Assembly: GCA_018969845.1 (NCBI GenBank) | Contig: JAGWXP010000004.1 | Span: forward strand, 1-37,719 | Reading direction: 5' to 3' | Length of the DNA stretch: 37,719 nucleotides | Source of the DNA: Lysobacteraceae bacterium | Lineage (GTDB): Bacteria > Pseudomonadota > Gammaproteobacteria > Xanthomonadales > Rhodanobacteraceae | Shown here: piece by piece, positions 26,112 to 34,115 of the stretch | Layout: every line of letters starts with the position of its first letter | How positions within the stretch are numbered: the first letter of the stretch is position 1 | Translations under genes and position numbers: made by a program | The notes under the pieces: generated by a model | Told to the model about the DNA's origin: nothing | The model's input: the letters and a program-made list of their open reading frames with translations, nothing else | The model's database searches: none

Positions 26112-27061
26112 GCGCGTCGTTCCGAAGCAGGCGCGGGTACCAGGCGCGTGGCGGCGACGAACACGTCTTCCAGATTGGGCCGTGCCGTTTCCACCTGTGC
26201 GACGATGCCGGCCGTGCGCAAGCGCGCGGCGATGCGTGTGCGCAGATCCGCACCGTCGCTGCCGAGTACGCGCAAGCTGGCGCCGATCTGTGCCATCGCG
26301 GCGATTTCGGGAAATTGCGCCAGTGCATCCTGTGCGGCGCGCGGATTGATGCAATCAATCACGAACACCTGGCCGGGCAGGGCGTCCGCGAGTTCGCGTG
26401 GCGTGCCGTCGGCGACGAGACGGCCACGGTCGAGGATTGCGAGGCGATGGCAGCGTTCGGCCTCGTCCATGTAATGCGTGGATACCAGGATCGTGGTGCC
26501 CGCGTCGGTCAGCGCAAACAGCGAATCCCAGAATTCGCGCCGCGATTGCGGATCGACCGCGCTGGTCGGCTCGTCGAGCAGCAACAGTTCCGGTGCGTGC
26601 AGCACTGCGGCGGCGAGCGCGAGGCGCTGCTTCTGTCCGCCGGACAGCGTGCCCGCAAGTTGATCGCGCAGTTCGCCAAGCCAATAGCGCGCGAGCAGCT
26701 CGGCCACGCGTGTGTGCGAGCGTGCGCGATCCAGTTCGTGTACGGCCGCGACGAATTCGAGGTTTTCGCGCACCGTCAGATCGTCGTACAGCGAAAATTT
26801 CTGCGTCATGTAGCCGATGCGGCGTTTGAGCGCCTCGGCCTGCTCGGGAATCCGGTAACCGAGTACCTGGATTTCGCCCGCGCTCGGCAGCAGCAGGCCG
26901 CACAGCATGCGGATCGTGGTCGACTTGCCCGAACCGTTCGGACCGAGAAAGCCGTATACCTGCGCGCGGCCGACGGTCAGGTCGAGACGGTCGACCGCGG
27001 TCACCTTGCCGAACGTGCGCGTCAGGCCGCGCGCGACGATGGCGGTATCAGTTGGCGGCAT
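26108..27061 (-). CDS. ABC exporter ATP-binding protein, YbhF/YhiH-like
   Basis: A 317-residue ATPase with a single nucleotide-binding domain: Walker A GPNGSGKST near residue 42, Q-loop YMTQKFSLYDDLTVREN, signature LSGGQKQR, Walker B ELLLLDEPTSAVDP and H-loop STHYMDEA. About 70 residues follow, an extra C-terminal subdomain typical of CcmA/NatA-like exporter ATPases of the DrrA type. ATG 27061 gives a compact start MPPTDTAIVARGLTR. It overlaps the end of the adaptor gene by 14 bases and the start of the permease gene by four. Homologues RbbA and YbhF carry two ATPase domains; this one does not, so a homodimer would drive the pump. Confidence 0.94.
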   Translation of the reverse strand: MPPTDTAIVARGLTRTFGKVTAVDRLDLTVGRAQVYGFLGPNGSGKSTTIRMLCGLLLPSAGEIQVLGYRIPEQAEALKRRIGYMTQKFSLYDDLTVRENLEFVAAVHELDRARSHTRVAELLARYWLGELRDQLAGTLSGGQKQRLALAAAVLHAPELLLLDEPTSAVDPQSRREFWDSLFALTDAGTTILVSTHYMDEAERCHRLAILDRGRLVADGTPRELADALPGQVFVIDCINPRAAQDALAQFPEIAAMAQIGASLRVLGSDGADLRTRIAARLRTAGIVAQVETARPNLEDVFVAATRLVPAPASERRA

Positions 27062-28019
27062 GATCGAGCAAGGTGGCCTGACACGGCACGCCGGCAGGCA
27101 GTTTGCGTGCCGCTGCGCCGTCGAGGAACAGATCGGCACGATAGGTCAGGCGGCTGGCATCGTCGCCTGACAGCGCGTAGTACGGCGTGAAACTCGCTTC
27201 GCTGCGGATGCGTTTGAGCGTCGCCGTGAACGGTTGCGCCACGCCGTCGACATGCACGGAAAAGTGAGCGCCCTGTTGTAGCGACGCACGTTGCGATTCC
27301 GGCACGAACACCTGTGCGTAGGGCGCGTCGCCGACCAGGAGGCTGACGACGCCGGCGCCCGCCGGCGGACGGTCGCCGAGCCGGAACGGCAGCGCATCGA
27401 TGCGGCCTGCACGCGGCGCGTGAACGCTGAGCCGATCCAGGGTGATCGCCAGTTGTGCCGCCTGAGCCTTGGCCTGGGCGAGAGACGCTTCACCCTGGGC
27501 CAAATCTTCAGGGCGCGTGCCGTTGAGCAATTGCGCGAGATTGGCCTGGGCGGATTTGACGTCGGCGTCGGCCTGCCGCAACGCCGTGTTCGCGTTGTCC
27601 AGATCGGCCTGACTGTTCAGGCCGCGGCGGCGGATATCGGCGGCGCGATCGCGCGCGATGCGCGCGTTCGCGGCAGTGGTTTGTGCGCGAGCCAGCGCAG
27701 CGCGAGAAGCATCGATGGTTTCGATGCGTGCGCCGTGGCGCAGCTCGTCGAGCGCGGCGGTCAGGCGCTGCACGTCGGCCTGCGCGGCGTCCAGCTGAGC
27801 TTGGGTGCGGCGCGGGTCGAGCGTGAGCAGCAATTGCCCGGCTTGCACGGTATCGCCTTCGTTGACGAGGATTTGCGTGATCGGCTCGGAGACTTCCGCC
27901 GGCACGGCGATGCGATCCCATTCCAGCGTGCCGAGCAGCGGCGCCGGTCCGGTCTCGCGCCTGCAGGCGGCAAGCACGAGTGCGGCACCGAGCAATCCAG
28001 ACAGAGCCAGGTTTCGCAT
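27048..28019 (-). CDS. HlyD-family periplasmic adaptor, predicted lipoprotein (YbhG/YhiI-like)
   Basis: A 323-residue membrane-fusion protein. The N-terminal leader MRNLALSGLLGAALVLAAC ends in a classic lipobox (LAAC), so it should be anchored by lipid and not by a helix. Residues 40-75 and about 210-235 form the two halves of the lipoyl/barrel-sandwich (PITQILVNEGDTVQAGQ and LDRLSVHAPRAGRIDALPF), between which a long Ala/Gln-rich coiled coil (about 80-205) projects. The beta-barrel follows at about 235-320. ATG 28019 is preceded by CGGAGA (about seven bases). The adaptor connects the ABC pump to an outer-membrane channel; no TolC-like gene lies in the operon, so a shared channel is assumed. 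The divergent neighbour is the diguanylate cyclase gene. Confidence 0.92.
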   Translation of the reverse strand: MRNLALSGLLGAALVLAACRRETGPAPLLGTLEWDRIAVPAEVSEPITQILVNEGDTVQAGQLLLTLDPRRTQAQLDAAQADVQRLTAALDELRHGARIETIDASRAALARAQTTAANARIARDRAADIRRRGLNSQADLDNANTALRQADADVKSAQANLAQLLNGTRPEDLAQGEASLAQAKAQAAQLAITLDRLSVHAPRAGRIDALPFRLGDRPPAGAGVVSLLVGDAPYAQVFVPESQRASLQQGAHFSVHVDGVAQPFTATLKRIRSEASFTPYYALSGDDASRLTYRADLFLDGAAARKLPAGVPCQATLLDHAAN

Positions 28020-28207
28020 GCGCAATCTCCGGCGACGGGTCGACAGACGCAGAGTATGCCGGATGCGCGCAGGCGAAGTATGGGCCGCCGGCGTGTGACG
28101 GCAGTCGCAGCCGTGCGCGAATTGCAGGCGCAGACTCGCGTCTTGCGGCACGGTATGCTTGACATCCGGACGCGGCGGAACGGGTAGTGCGGAGAAATGG
28201 CGACGTG

Positions 28208-29299
28208 ATGGCGATGGCATTCTGGCCGGCATGGGCGGCGCCGTTGCTGAACGGTGCGGCCTTGCTGCTGGCGCTTGGCTTCCGGCGCAATCGCGCCGTG
28301 CTCGTGCTGGCCGTGCTCACGGCCGCCGCGCTGGCTTTGGCCGGAACCGGTTCCGCCGACCCGGGCGAACGCGGCGTCGACGCGGCGCGCATGTTCGCGC
28401 CGTGGCTGCTGCTGGCTGCCGTGGCCCTGCCCGAACGCGGTCTGCTGGCGCGCCGCAATCTTGCCTTGCTGCTGCTGCTCGCGACGGCAGTCTGGCTGAC
28501 GCTCGGTGCATCCGATCGCCTGTGGCCGGGCCTGCGAGCGGCTCTGCCCCTTGGCGTTTTGCCCTGGTCCGCGGGCGCCGTGGCGGCAGCGGTCACGTTC
28601 GCCGGTGCGCTGCTGTGTCTGTTGCGCTGGGTGCTGAGCGGCGTGCCGATGGAAGCCGGGCTCGGCATCGTGCTCGGCCTTGCCGGATTCGCGATGCTGC
28701 CGGGCATGGACATCGGCAACACCAGCCGCACGCTGGCACTGGCCGGTGCGAGTGCGCTGCTCGCCGTGCTTTTCGCCTCGTACCGGATGGCCTTTGTCGA
28801 TGCGCTGTCCGGCCTGCCGAACCGGCGCGCGCTGGACGAGACGCTCGCGCGTCTGACCGGCGACTATGCGCTGGCGATGGTCGACGTCGATCATTTCAAA
28901 CAGTTCAACGATTCGCATGGCCACGACGCCGGCGACCGCGTGCTGCAGGCGGTCGCCGGGGAGTTGCGGCGCGAGCGCCGCGGCCATGCGTTCCGCTATG
29001 GCGGCGAGGAATTCTGTTTGCTGTTCTCCGGCGCGCGCAGCCGCGATGCGGTGCGCATGTGCGACCAGACCCGGCGCAATGTCGAGACGATGCGCGTGCG
29101 CATCCGCTCCGCGCCGGCCAAGATCCGCGGCGGCCAGGCGGTCAAGCGCAAGCAAGACGTTGAAACGAATGTCACCGTCAGCATCGGCGTGGCCCTGCGC
29201 GATGCCGACACGCGCTCGGTGGCCGAGGTGCTCAAAGGCGCGGACGAGGCGCTGTACCGCGCCAAGTCGCGCGGCCGCAATCGTGTGGTCTCGCGCTAG
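28208..29299 (+). CDS. membrane-bound diguanylate cyclase
   Basis: A 363-residue protein: about six hydrophobic helices in residues 5-195 (with the sensory N-terminal part otherwise unrecognised), then a GGDEF domain from SGLPNRRALDE (about 205) through MVDVDHFKQFNDSHGHDAGD and FRYGGEEFCLLF to VTVSIGVALRD. The active-site GGEEF is intact, so it should make c-di-GMP from two GTP. The inhibitory RxxD site five residues before it is absent (ERRG), so classical product inhibition is unlikely. The loop before VTVSIGV is longer and more basic than usual (RIRSAPAKIRGGQAVKRK). ATG 28208 was chosen; GTG 28187 and ATG 28214 are alternatives, with GGAGA at 28191-28195. It is divergent from the exporter operon. 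Confidence 0.9.
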   Translation: MAMAFWPAWAAPLLNGAALLLALGFRRNRAVLVLAVLTAAALALAGTGSADPGERGVDAARMFAPWLLLAAVALPERGLLARRNLALLLLLATAVWLTLGASDRLWPGLRAALPLGVLPWSAGAVAAAVTFAGALLCLLRWVLSGVPMEAGLGIVLGLAGFAMLPGMDIGNTSRTLALAGASALLAVLFASYRMAFVDALSGLPNRRALDETLARLTGDYALAMVDVDHFKQFNDSHGHDAGDRVLQAVAGELRRERRGHAFRYGGEEFCLLFSGARSRDAVRMCDQTRRNVETMRVRIRSAPAKIRGGQAVKRKQDVETNVTVSIGVALRDADTRSVAEVLKGADEALYRAKSRGRNRVVSR

Positions 29300-29410
29300 G
29301 GAACCGTGAAATAATCCCGCTCTTCCGGCGCGAGCCGGGCCGACGGCACGATGCGTCCCGGTCATGTTTTCCGAAATCCGCACAGTCAACCGCTCCCAGG
29401 GTGCCGAGCG

Positions 29411-30409
29411 ATGAAGCACGATGTCACCCACGGCGGCGGCCAGACCCACGCGCTGGTCGTCGACGATCAGCCCAGCACCACGATGCTGGTTGGCGCGATG
29501 CTCGGCCGCGCCGGCTATCGGGTCGACCAATGCGCCTCGGCACGCGAGGCGATCGCGGCGATCGCGGCCACGCGCTACGATTTGATCGTGCTCGACCTGA
29601 ACCTGCCGGACATGCCGGGGCTGGATTTGTTGCGCGATTGGAAATCGGAGCGCTTGCCGCCGGTTGTGGGGATGACAAGCGGCGTCACGCCGGAGTTGGT
29701 CGAGCGCGCCAGCGCGGTCGGAATGAACCGTGTCCTGGAAAAACCCGTTTCCGGAGCGCAACTGGTCGCGGCCGCGGCGGCGGCGATCCGCGATACCCGT
29801 TCGCAGGAGATCGTGACATGCGACGGTGCACCGCTCGCGGCAAGCGTGCTGGCGGAGTTGCGTACGAGCAATGGTGAGGCATTGTTCCGCCGCTTCGTCG
29901 AACAGGCGTTTGCGGATGCGTGGCACTGCATGGGCGAACTGGAGAGCGCGGCGGCCGGCGATGGCGAGGCGTGGCTGCAACACGCGCGGACGCTCGATGG
30001 CGTGGCGCGCAGCGTCGGCGCGCGCCGTCTCACGCACCTGATCGCCGCGGCGATGTCGCTGCCGATGCCGCGTGTGCGCGAGACAGCGGGCGCGTTCACC
30101 CGTCAGTTCATCGACTTGCTGGATGAAGCCCACGAAGCGCTCGGTGAATGGATGCGGCAGCACGGCGCGGATGCGCAGGCGGATACCGCACAGCAGGACA
30201 TGACCTCGAGACAGGTCGAGTTGACCGAGCGCGAGCGTGAAGTGCTGCGCTGGACCGCCGTGGGAAAAACCGTCTCGGAGATTGCCGCGACGCTCGGTAT
30301 ATCCGCCCGCACGGTGACCTTTCACATCACCAACATCTTGCGCAAACTCCATGCCGCCAACAAAACCGAGGCGGTGTCAAAAGCGATGGCGGACGACTTG
30401 ATCCGTTGA
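29411..30409 (+). CDS. response regulator: receiver, HPt-like domain, LuxR-type HTH
   Basis: A 332-residue regulator. The receiver (residues 10-125) has the acidic pair at 18-19, phospho-acceptor Asp 62 in LIVLDLNLPDM and Lys 111. A helical region at 145-245 resembles an HPt domain (HARTLDGVARSVGARRL against AHxLKGxAxxxGAxxL), but the residue at the phospho-His place is Arg 193. The C-terminal HTH (268-328) reads LTEREREVLRWTAVGKT...FHITNILRKLHAANKTEAVSKA, closest to the quorum-sensing LuxR/SdiA type, although there is no autoinducer-binding domain. It precedes the ubiT fusion gene by 103 bases in the same direction, so it may regulate anaerobic genes; this is inference. ATG 29411 is the only start that gives an intact receiver edge. 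Confidence 0.88.
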   Translation: MKHDVTHGGGQTHALVVDDQPSTTMLVGAMLGRAGYRVDQCASAREAIAAIAATRYDLIVLDLNLPDMPGLDLLRDWKSERLPPVVGMTSGVTPELVERASAVGMNRVLEKPVSGAQLVAAAAAAIRDTRSQEIVTCDGAPLAASVLAELRTSNGEALFRRFVEQAFADAWHCMGELESAAAGDGEAWLQHARTLDGVARSVGARRLTHLIAAAMSLPMPRVRETAGAFTRQFIDLLDEAHEALGEWMRQHGADAQADTAQQDMTSRQVELTEREREVLRWTAVGKTVSEIAATLGISARTVTFHITNILRKLHAANKTEAVSKAMADDLIR

Positions 30410-30451
30410 GTTTGCCTTCGCGCAAACGTCATGCGCGCGGCGCAGGGCGCA

Positions 30452-30465
30452 TTGACGCAAGTCAA
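30452..30465 (+). promoter_or_regulatory. FNR/Anr-type box before ubiT
   Basis: TTGACGCAAGTCAA is a perfect dyad with arms TTGAC/GTCAA and a four-base spacer, one arm base away from the canonical TTGAT-N4-ATCAA of FNR, Anr and Dnr. Its centre lies 54 bases before ATG 30513. At class II spacing a weak -10 (CATCCT, 30488-30493) is possible, with transcription starting near 30500. The site would activate ubiT, and perhaps nadA and nadB behind it, when oxygen is low. Confidence 0.65.
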
Positions 30466-30512
30466 GGCGGGATGCGCGCGCAAGCGTCATCCTCGACATC
30501 TCTCCCATCACC

Positions 30513-31523
30513 ATGCCGGACGGCAGCCCGCAGATGAATACGTCTGCGCTCGACAGCACGACGATTCAGCCTCCCCTGCGGGTTGCCGGTCCGGCGCCGC
30601 AAGCGGTTCACCATGGCGGCGCGACAAATAGTTACCCGCACCCCGGCGACCAGCGCATGAACATTTTGCCGGCGCCCGAATCCGTGGCGCTCGCCGGTGC
30701 GCGTCGCGTGATCGATCATGTCGACGACGCGTTCGTCTTGCTGCTGGCGGCGCGCCGGTGGATCGTCGGCGCGGTGGTGCCGATCAAGCACCGCTCCGGC
30801 GAGCGCGCGCGCAATCCGGACCGCGAAACGCAGGTGCGCGAGCGCGCGCGGCGTCTGGCACGCCGACTCGGTGTGCCGGATGCCAGCGCGCGCCAACTGG
30901 TGGAAATCCTGATTCGCGACGCGTGCCTGCTGCAGGGCCTCACGCCTGATCTGGATCAAGGCGCGGACAGCGCGCAGGCAGGCATGATCGCAGCCGGCAT
31001 GACGACGACATGGGAAACGGATCGGACTGCGGCGCATCCTTGGCTGCGATTGTTGCCGCCGCCGCAGCGCGCGCGCGCCGTGTTGCGTTTCATCCCTCGG
31101 CGCTGGCAGGCCCGCGCCTTTGAGTCGATGCTCAGCCGCGCCCTGGCTCCGTTGCGCGGCGGCGACACGCTGACGTTCATGCACGGGCGGCGGCTCGGCA
31201 TCGAAGTGACGGATCTGGATATGCACTGGACGCTCGAATTGCGCGCCGGTCGCCTGCACGCCTGCGAGGCTCCCGCCGAGGCGACCGTGCGCGGCACTCT
31301 CACCGACCTGCTGCTGCTCGCCAGCCGTCTGGAAGACGCCGACACGCTGTTCTTCCAGCGCCGTCTGCAGCTGACCGGCGACACCGAGCTTGGCCTGACC
31401 GTGCGCAACGTGCTTGATCGTCTGCCGTGGGAGCAGATTCCGCTCGGTTTGCGCATTGCCCTCAACCGCGCCGCGCGTTTCGCCCGCGCTGCGCGTGCTG
31501 CGCATCGCTGCACCGCTGAATGA
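30513..31523 (+). CDS. ubiT: UbiT with N-terminal chorismate mutase domain
   Basis: A 336-residue fusion. Residues 195-305 are the SCP2-type UbiT domain, the accessory factor of oxygen-independent ubiquinone synthesis; DADTLFFQRRLQLTGDTE (275-292) nearly equals the same segment in E. coli UbiT. Residues 57-145 align without a gap to the AroQ chorismate mutase of E. coli PheA: Arg 64, Arg 81, Lys 92, Arg 104, Glu 105 and Gln 141 occupy the places of catalytic Arg 11, Arg 28, Lys 39, Arg 51, Glu 52 and Gln 88, while Asp 48 and Ser 84 are replaced by Asn 101 and Ala 137. ATG 30513 was used; ATG 30534 and ATG 30657 (which drops a low-complexity tail) are possible. An FNR-type box lies upstream and nadA follows after 21 bases. 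Confidence 0.88.
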   Translation: MPDGSPQMNTSALDSTTIQPPLRVAGPAPQAVHHGGATNSYPHPGDQRMNILPAPESVALAGARRVIDHVDDAFVLLLAARRWIVGAVVPIKHRSGERARNPDRETQVRERARRLARRLGVPDASARQLVEILIRDACLLQGLTPDLDQGADSAQAGMIAAGMTTTWETDRTAAHPWLRLLPPPQRARAVLRFIPRRWQARAFESMLSRALAPLRGGDTLTFMHGRRLGIEVTDLDMHWTLELRAGRLHACEAPAEATVRGTLTDLLLLASRLEDADTLFFQRRLQLTGDTELGLTVRNVLDRLPWEQIPLGLRIALNRAARFARAARAAHRCTAE

Positions 31524-31544
31524 GGGTTCCGACGGCGATACACG

Positions 31545-32570
31545 ATGCCCAGCTCAACCACACTGCCGGTGCCAGTCTGGCGCGATGAACTCGAAAGCGA
31601 ATATGCCGCGCTCATTGCGCGACTGGACGGTATCGTGCCGTGTCTGGAGCGAACGCTGCAGCTGCCGTGGATCGATGCGATCAACAAGTTGAAGAGACAG
31701 CGCGGCGCAACGATACTGGCTCACAGCTACCAGGCTCCCGAAATCTTCCATGGCGTCGCCGACATCACGGGCGATTCGCTGGCTCTGGCGCAGGCGGCGA
31801 CTGAGTGCGACAGCCAGATGATCGTGCTGTGCGGCGTGCACTTCATGGCCGAGAGCGCGAAGATCCTCGCGCCGGACAAGATGGTCCTGATTCCCGACCT
31901 GGAGGCCGGCTGTTCGCTCGCGGCGTCGATTACCGCGGACGACGTGCGTGCGCTGCGTGCCGCGCATCCGGGTGTACCCGTCGTCAGCTACGTCAACACC
32001 TCGGCCGAGGTCAAGGCCGAATCGGACATCTGCTGTACATCGGCCAACGCCGTGCAGGTCGTTGAATCGCTCGGCGTAGACAAGGTCATCTTCGTGCCTG
32101 ACCGCTTTCTCGGCGCACACGTCGCCAAACACACTCGTGTCAGGCTGGTCCTCTGGCATGGTCGTTGTGAGGTGCACGAGAAGTTCACCGCCGGCGAGGT
32201 GCGCCATGCCCGCGAAGGCTTCAATGTCAAACTGGCCGCACATCCGGAGTGCCCGCCCGAGGTACTGGCGGAAGTCGATTTCGTCGGCTCGACCAGCGCG
32301 ATGGAACGCTGGCTCGTCCGGGAGCAGCCGGCGCGCGTGGCATTGATCACGGAATGCTCGATGGCCGACAACCTGCGTGCGCGGTTTCCGGCGATCGAGT
32401 TCGTGAAACCGTGCAATTTGTGCCCGCACATGCAGCGCATCACATTGCCGGGCATCTACGCTGCGCTGCGCGATTTCAGGCACGAAGTGACGGTACCCGT
32501 CGCTATCGCGGACCGCGCTCGCGCCGCTCTCACGCGCATGCTTGCGGTCGGCCGGCAAGAAACGGTCTGA
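31545..32570 (+). CDS. nadA: quinolinate synthase
   Basis: A 341-residue [4Fe-4S] enzyme that condenses iminoaspartate with dihydroxyacetone phosphate to quinolinate for NAD synthesis. Cluster cysteines are Cys 123 (DLEAGCSLA), Cys 208 (HGRCEVHEKF) and Cys 290 or 293 (KPCNLCPHM). Substrate residues are in AHSYQAPEI (59-67), GDSLALA and YVNTSAEVKAESDICCTSANAV. Length is normal for the family. ATG 31545 was chosen; no strong ribosome site precedes it. It lies 21 bases after the ubiT fusion gene and its stop overlaps the nadB start in TGATG, so a ubiT-nadA-nadB transcript is likely. The oxygen-sensitive cluster fits the anaerobic setting. No nadC is in the window. Confidence 0.97.
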   Translation: MPSSTTLPVPVWRDELESEYAALIARLDGIVPCLERTLQLPWIDAINKLKRQRGATILAHSYQAPEIFHGVADITGDSLALAQAATECDSQMIVLCGVHFMAESAKILAPDKMVLIPDLEAGCSLAASITADDVRALRAAHPGVPVVSYVNTSAEVKAESDICCTSANAVQVVESLGVDKVIFVPDRFLGAHVAKHTRVRLVLWHGRCEVHEKFTAGEVRHAREGFNVKLAAHPECPPEVLAEVDFVGSTSAMERWLVREQPARVALITECSMADNLRARFPAIEFVKPCNLCPHMQRITLPGIYAALRDFRHEVTVPVAIADRARAALTRMLAVGRQETV

Positions 32571-34048
32571 TGAGTGCACACGCGCCGATCGTGATCGTCG
32601 GCGGCGGCATCGCCGGTCTCGTCACGGCTCTGGCCGCGACGCCCGCGTCCGTGCAGTTGCTTTGTCGCCATGACGACGCCAACGATGGTGCGAGCGTGCT
32701 CGCCCAGGGCGGGATCGCCGCTGCCCTCGGTCCAGACGACGATCCGGAGAAACATGCGCGCGATACCATGATCGCCGGCGCGCAGCACAACGACGCCGCA
32801 ATGGTGCGCTGGTTGTGCGCGCATGCAGTGAACGCGGTGCACTGGCTGCAGATGCAGGGCGTTCGTTTCGATCGCGACACCGACGGAAGTTTGCAATTGG
32901 GCCGAGAAGGCGGACATGGCCATGCGCGCATTGTGCATGCCGGCGGCGATGCCAGCGGAGCGGAAATCGTACGTACGCTTTGCGCGGGGGTTGCCCAAGG
33001 CGGCCATGTCCTGCGGCGCAGCGAGATGGATACCGAGGCGCTAATGTTGCGCGGCGGCGCTGTCTGTGGCGTGCGCGCGCGAGATGCGCGTGGCGCCGTT
33101 CACGAAATCGAGGCGTCCGCCGTGGTGCTCGCCACCGGGGGCACCGGCGCGCTGTTCGCGCGCACGACCAATCCGCCGGGCGCGCAAGGCTCAGGTCTGG
33201 CGCTCGGCATGGCCGCTGGCGCCCAGACGCGCGATATGGAATTCGTGCAGTTTCATCCGACCGCTCTCGACATTCCCGGACGCCATTGCCTGCCACTGAT
33301 CACCGAGGCGCTGCGCGGCGCCGGTGCGCGCTTTCGCGACGATAATGGCCGGTTGTTGATGGCGGGCATGCACCCGCAGGAGGATCTGGCGCCGCGCGAT
33401 GTCGTCGCGCGTCACATTTGGCGGATGTGCCAATGCGGAGTGCGGGTGTGGCTTGATGCCGGCGCGGTGCAGGGCGATTGGACAAAGCGCTTCCCGACTG
33501 TGCTAGCCGTATGCCTGGCGGCGGGCATCGACCCGCGCCGCACGCCGATTCCAGTTGTGCCCGCAGCGCATTTCCACATGGGCGGACTGGCCGTCGATCA
33601 CCACGGTCGCACCAGCGTGCCCGGGCTCTTTGCGGTAGGCGAGGTAGCATGCAATGGCCTGCACGGCGCAAACCGTCTGGCGAGCAATTCGTTGCTAGAA
33701 GCCGTCGTGTGCGGCAATCGCCTCGGTACCTTGCTGGCGGTTGAACGCGTGGCGCGCCTGCGCGGCACCACGCGCAGTGTCGAGCGCGGTGCGGCATTGC
33801 CGGAAGCGCGTCTTGGCGCGCTGCGCGATCTGTTGTGGGCTGCCGCCGGATCCGTGCGGGAAGGCACCTCCCTGCGCCGAGCGCTGCGTGTCTGCGCCCC
33901 GTGGCGCGGCGATGGTTGGCAGGCCCGCGTCGCCTGTCGATTGCTTGAAGGCGCGTTGCAGCGCGCCCAGTCGCTCGGTGCGCATTACCGCAGCGATACG
34001 ATCGGTGCGTCGTCGGCCATGCGCCGGCGCATGGGGGCATCGGCTTGA
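32570..34048 (+). CDS. nadB: L-aspartate oxidase
   Basis: A 492-residue flavoprotein that oxidises L-aspartate to iminoaspartate for NadA, with oxygen or, without it, fumarate as acceptor. The FAD motif [12 protein letters not shown] (residues 13-24) opens the protein; [57 protein letters not shown] and [26 protein letters not shown] are the fumarate-reductase/NadB signatures. The length is a little below E. coli NadB (540) because the helical C-terminus is short. ATG 32570 shares bases with the nadA stop. The stop codon (34046-34048) lies within the FNR-type box of the following gene. Being next to ubiT and fabA suggests that NAD synthesis here is meant to run without oxygen. Confidence 0.96.
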   Translation: MSAHAPIVIVGGGIAGLVTALAATPASVQLLCRHDDANDGASVLAQGGIAAALGPDDDPEKHARDTMIAGAQHNDAAMVRWLCAHAVNAVHWLQMQGVRFDRDTDGSLQLGREGGHGHARIVHAGGDASGAEIVRTLCAGVAQGGHVLRRSEMDTEALMLRGGAVCGVRARDARGAVHEIEASAVVLATGGTGALFARTTNPPGAQGSGLALGMAAGAQTRDMEFVQFHPTALDIPGRHCLPLITEALRGAGARFRDDNGRLLMAGMHPQEDLAPRDVVARHIWRMCQCGVRVWLDAGAVQGDWTKRFPTVLAVCLAAGIDPRRTPIPVVPAAHFHMGGLAVDHHGRTSVPGLFAVGEVACNGLHGANRLASNSLLEAVVCGNRLGTLLAVERVARLRGTTRSVERGAALPEARLGALRDLLWAAAGSVREGTSLRRALRVCAPWRGDGWQARVACRLLEGALQRAQSLGAHYRSDTIGASSAMRRRMGASA

Positions 34049-34085
34049 TTCAGATCAAGCACGCGCGGCGCATTTGCCCTACACT
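34045..34085 (+). promoter_or_regulatory. FNR/Anr-type class II promoter of fabA-fabB
   Basis: TTGATTCAGATCAA (34045-34058) is a perfect match to the FNR consensus TTGAT-N4-ATCAA. A -10 like hexamer TACACT lies at 34080-34085, 31 bases from box centre to hexamer centre, which places transcription start near 34092, about 40.5-41.5 bases from the box centre. That is the spacing of class II FNR-activated promoters. The box overlaps the nadB stop codon. The start codon of fabA is at 34116. Symmetry and spacing are seen; activation by an FNR/Anr protein is inferred. Confidence 0.85.
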
Positions 34086-34115
34086 GCGCCGTTCGATTCA
34101 TTCGTCGGTTCCTGC

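Noticed and set aside
27761-30352. 863-codon minus-strand open frame across the cyclase and regulator genes
   Set aside because: Low-complexity, Arg/Gln/His-rich, antisense to two well-supported genes; typical GC artefact.
30410-30427. GTTTGC-GCAAAC hairpin after the LuxR-type regulator as a terminator
   Set aside because: Only six pairs and no T-run follows; it was left out as a terminator, though it may slow transcription before the FNR-type box.
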